DNA from: Psychrobacter sp. NG254
GTDB taxonomy: Bacteria; Pseudomonadota; Gammaproteobacteria; Pseudomonadales; Moraxellaceae
DNA: 64,000 nt
NCBI RefSeq assembly: GCF_015277735.1
Contig: NZ_JADHDA010000009.1
Location: forward strand, 1 to 64,000
Direction: 5' to 3'
Shown: piece by piece, positions 62,910 through 64,000 of the stretch
Layout: every line of letters starts with the position of its first letter
How positions within the stretch are numbered: the first letter of the stretch is position 1
The notes under the pieces: model-generated
Seen by the model: only the letters and a program-made list of their open reading frames with translations
Told to the model about the DNA's origin: nothing
Databases searched by the model: none
Position numbers and translations under genes: made by a program

Positions 62910-63899
62910 TTAAGCCAAAGGCTCTAAGCCTTGCTCTAAAAAATCAAACCAGTTTTGACCGATGACTTTTCCAGCGTCAATCTCATTAAAACCATGCTTG
63001 AGCAAACCGTTATAGATGTTTTCCATACCGTCCTTGCCAGCGAACCATGGCAAGGTGTCTGGCCAGCCTGAATTATTGGCATTGCCTTCACCATAGTCCA
63101 TGGCTTTTGACCAACGTCCATTACGCATCCATTCAAGCACTGCTTGCGGTTGATTGAGACATAGATCACTACCAATCGCTAAATGCTCGACGCCATATTT
63201 ATCAGCGCAATTGGCAATCATGGTGCAAAAGTCATCAAGCGTACATGCGCTGCCATTTGGCAAATGGAACGGATATAAACTAAACCCTAACAACCCGCCT
63301 GCTTGAGTCAAGGCACTGATGACCGTATCCGATTTATTACGCAAGGCCTCATGAGCCGTGGTCGGATTGGCATGGCTGATACATATCGGACGCGATGACA
63401 CTTCTATCGCCTCAAGCGTTGAGCGCTCAGCACTGTGTGACATGTCAATAATCATACCGACACGGTTCATTTCAGCGATGACTTGCTGGCCAAAACGGGT
63501 GATGCCACTGTCATTCTGCTCATAACAACCTGTCGCTAGTAAGCTCTGGTTGTTGTAAGTCAGCTGCATAATCAATAGACCTAAACGCCGCATCACGCTA
63601 ATCAGACCAATTTCGTCATCGATTGGTGAGCAGTTTTGTGCGCCAAAGAAGATGCCCACTTTGCCCTGCTCTTTTGCCGTTTTAATATCAGCCACTGAGT
63701 ACACGGGCAAGATAAGATCTGAGTTTTGCTCAAAGCGTGTGTGCCACTCGCTAAAACGGGTCATGGTCTGGCGAGCGTCTTCGTGATAGACCAAGGTGGC
63801 ATGTACCGCATTGATACCACTGGCTTGCAGCATCTTAAAGTAGTCACGATCCCAATGGCTATACTGTAATCCGTCAATGACGATATGGTCTTGGTACAT
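62910..63899 (-). CDS. Atypical M19 dipeptidase-like protein
   Basis: 329 residues. It has the M19 fold with MIIDMSHSAE and CISHANP (two of the metal-binding His) and AIGSDLCLN near the end, but the N-terminal HxD metal motif is replaced by DGLQYSHWDRD and the bridging-Glu segment by IFFGAQNCSP. This resembles the PA5396-type dipeptidase-like proteins next to glycine betaine/dimethylglycine catabolic genes in Pseudomonas. With the BCCT, DUF3726 and 575-residue genes downstream on the same strand it suggests a quaternary amine catabolic locus continuing beyond the window. Confidence 0.8.
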   Translation of the reverse strand: MYQDHIVIDGLQYSHWDRDYFKMLQASGINAVHATLVYHEDARQTMTRFSEWHTRFEQNSDLILPVYSVADIKTAKEQGKVGIFFGAQNCSPIDDEIGLISVMRRLGLLIMQLTYNNQSLLATGCYEQNDSGITRFGQQVIAEMNRVGMIIDMSHSAERSTLEAIEVSSRPICISHANPTTAHEALRNKSDTVISALTQAGGLLGFSLYPFHLPNGSACTLDDFCTMIANCADKYGVEHLAIGSDLCLNQPQAVLEWMRNGRWSKAMDYGEGNANNSGWPDTLPWFAGKDGMENIYNGLLKHGFNEIDAGKVIGQNWFDFLEQGLEPLA

Positions 63900-64000
63900 A
63901 TCAATTCCTTTTAATACTTTTATCAGTAGCCGCTATCATTGGCTATTAAGTGCTTTTTCACACCGTGTCGCTTCGATAGCGGCGAGCATTCTTGTTAAGA

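Overview
The window looks like a chromosomal segment of a marine or cold-adapted gammaproteobacterium, most likely Psychrobacter (Moraxellaceae). The reasons are a moderately AT-rich base composition, a pqqABCDE operon followed by an M19 dipeptidase gene, a DddD-type DMSP catabolic cluster, many short LysR regulators and a family of about 108 bp intergenic repeats. This assignment is inference; no rRNA or tRNA gene is visible.

Layout. 1-642: left part of an IS200/IS605-type tnpB gene (minus strand) abutting a 5'-truncated nitrilase-like gene. 911-5277: PQQ biosynthesis (pqqA, attenuator, pqqBCDE, dipeptidase). 5360-8388: LysR regulator, 2-oxoglutarate/Fe(II)-type oxygenase and nitroreductase, with a trinucleotide microsatellite. 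8778-17079: an IclR regulator divergent from a dddB-dddC-dddD-dddT set (iron alcohol dehydrogenase, semialdehyde dehydrogenase, tandem class III CoA-transferase/DMSP lyase, BCCT transporter). 17335-20831: D-lactate dehydrogenase and lactate permease. 21078-28578: redox and small-molecule genes (four LysR or LysR-linked units, DoxX, a DODA-type dioxygenase broken by one in-frame TGA, a quinone reductase, two ABM-fold monooxygenases, an outer-membrane barrel). 29074-31852: cadR/cadA-like metal resistance with a classic MerR-type promoter. 32471-35982: a second copy of the LysR locus with SDR and zinc-type reductase genes and a 3' fragment of a second nitroreductase. 36157-42740: M14 peptidase, class C beta-lactamase, PAP2 phosphatase, a Lys-rich secreted repeat protein and a PAP2/dual-specificity phosphatase fusion. 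43019-48709: five exported proteins (lipoprotein with a lectin-like fold, His-rich membrane-anchored protein, two YHYH-domain lipoproteins, PEBP protein). 48787-50642: MarR regulator with a two-box operator and a BASS-type transporter. 50818-57961: 5-oxoproline cluster (pxpA, pxpB, pxpC, NRAMP-type transporter, DUF1445 protein) with its own AccB/AccC biotin modules and a BCCP-like protein that has lost the biotin lysine. 58435-63899: DUF3726 protein, an unknown 575-residue protein, a second BCCT transporter and an atypical M19 protein, probably for a quaternary amine.

How the genes fit together. The window is rich in uptake plus catabolism modules for small organic osmolytes and acids: DMSP, lactate, 5-oxoproline/D-glutamate and a second betaine-like compound. 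Each carries its own transporter, and some have an adjacent regulator. Between modules the DNA is full of decay products: a truncated nitrilase, an nfsB 3' end, a LysR scrap, an SDR 3' end, an IS30-like scrap, a 174 bp MITE and single-ended scars of the same terminal motif. Copies of the about 108 bp repeat sit directly beside several of these remnants.

The most interesting items are the YHYH/PEBP/His-rich exported cassette, the PxpABC-AccBC-degenerate BCCP assembly, the duplicated LysR/nitroreductase locus with conserved palindromic sites, and the repeat family associated with gene-decay junctions.
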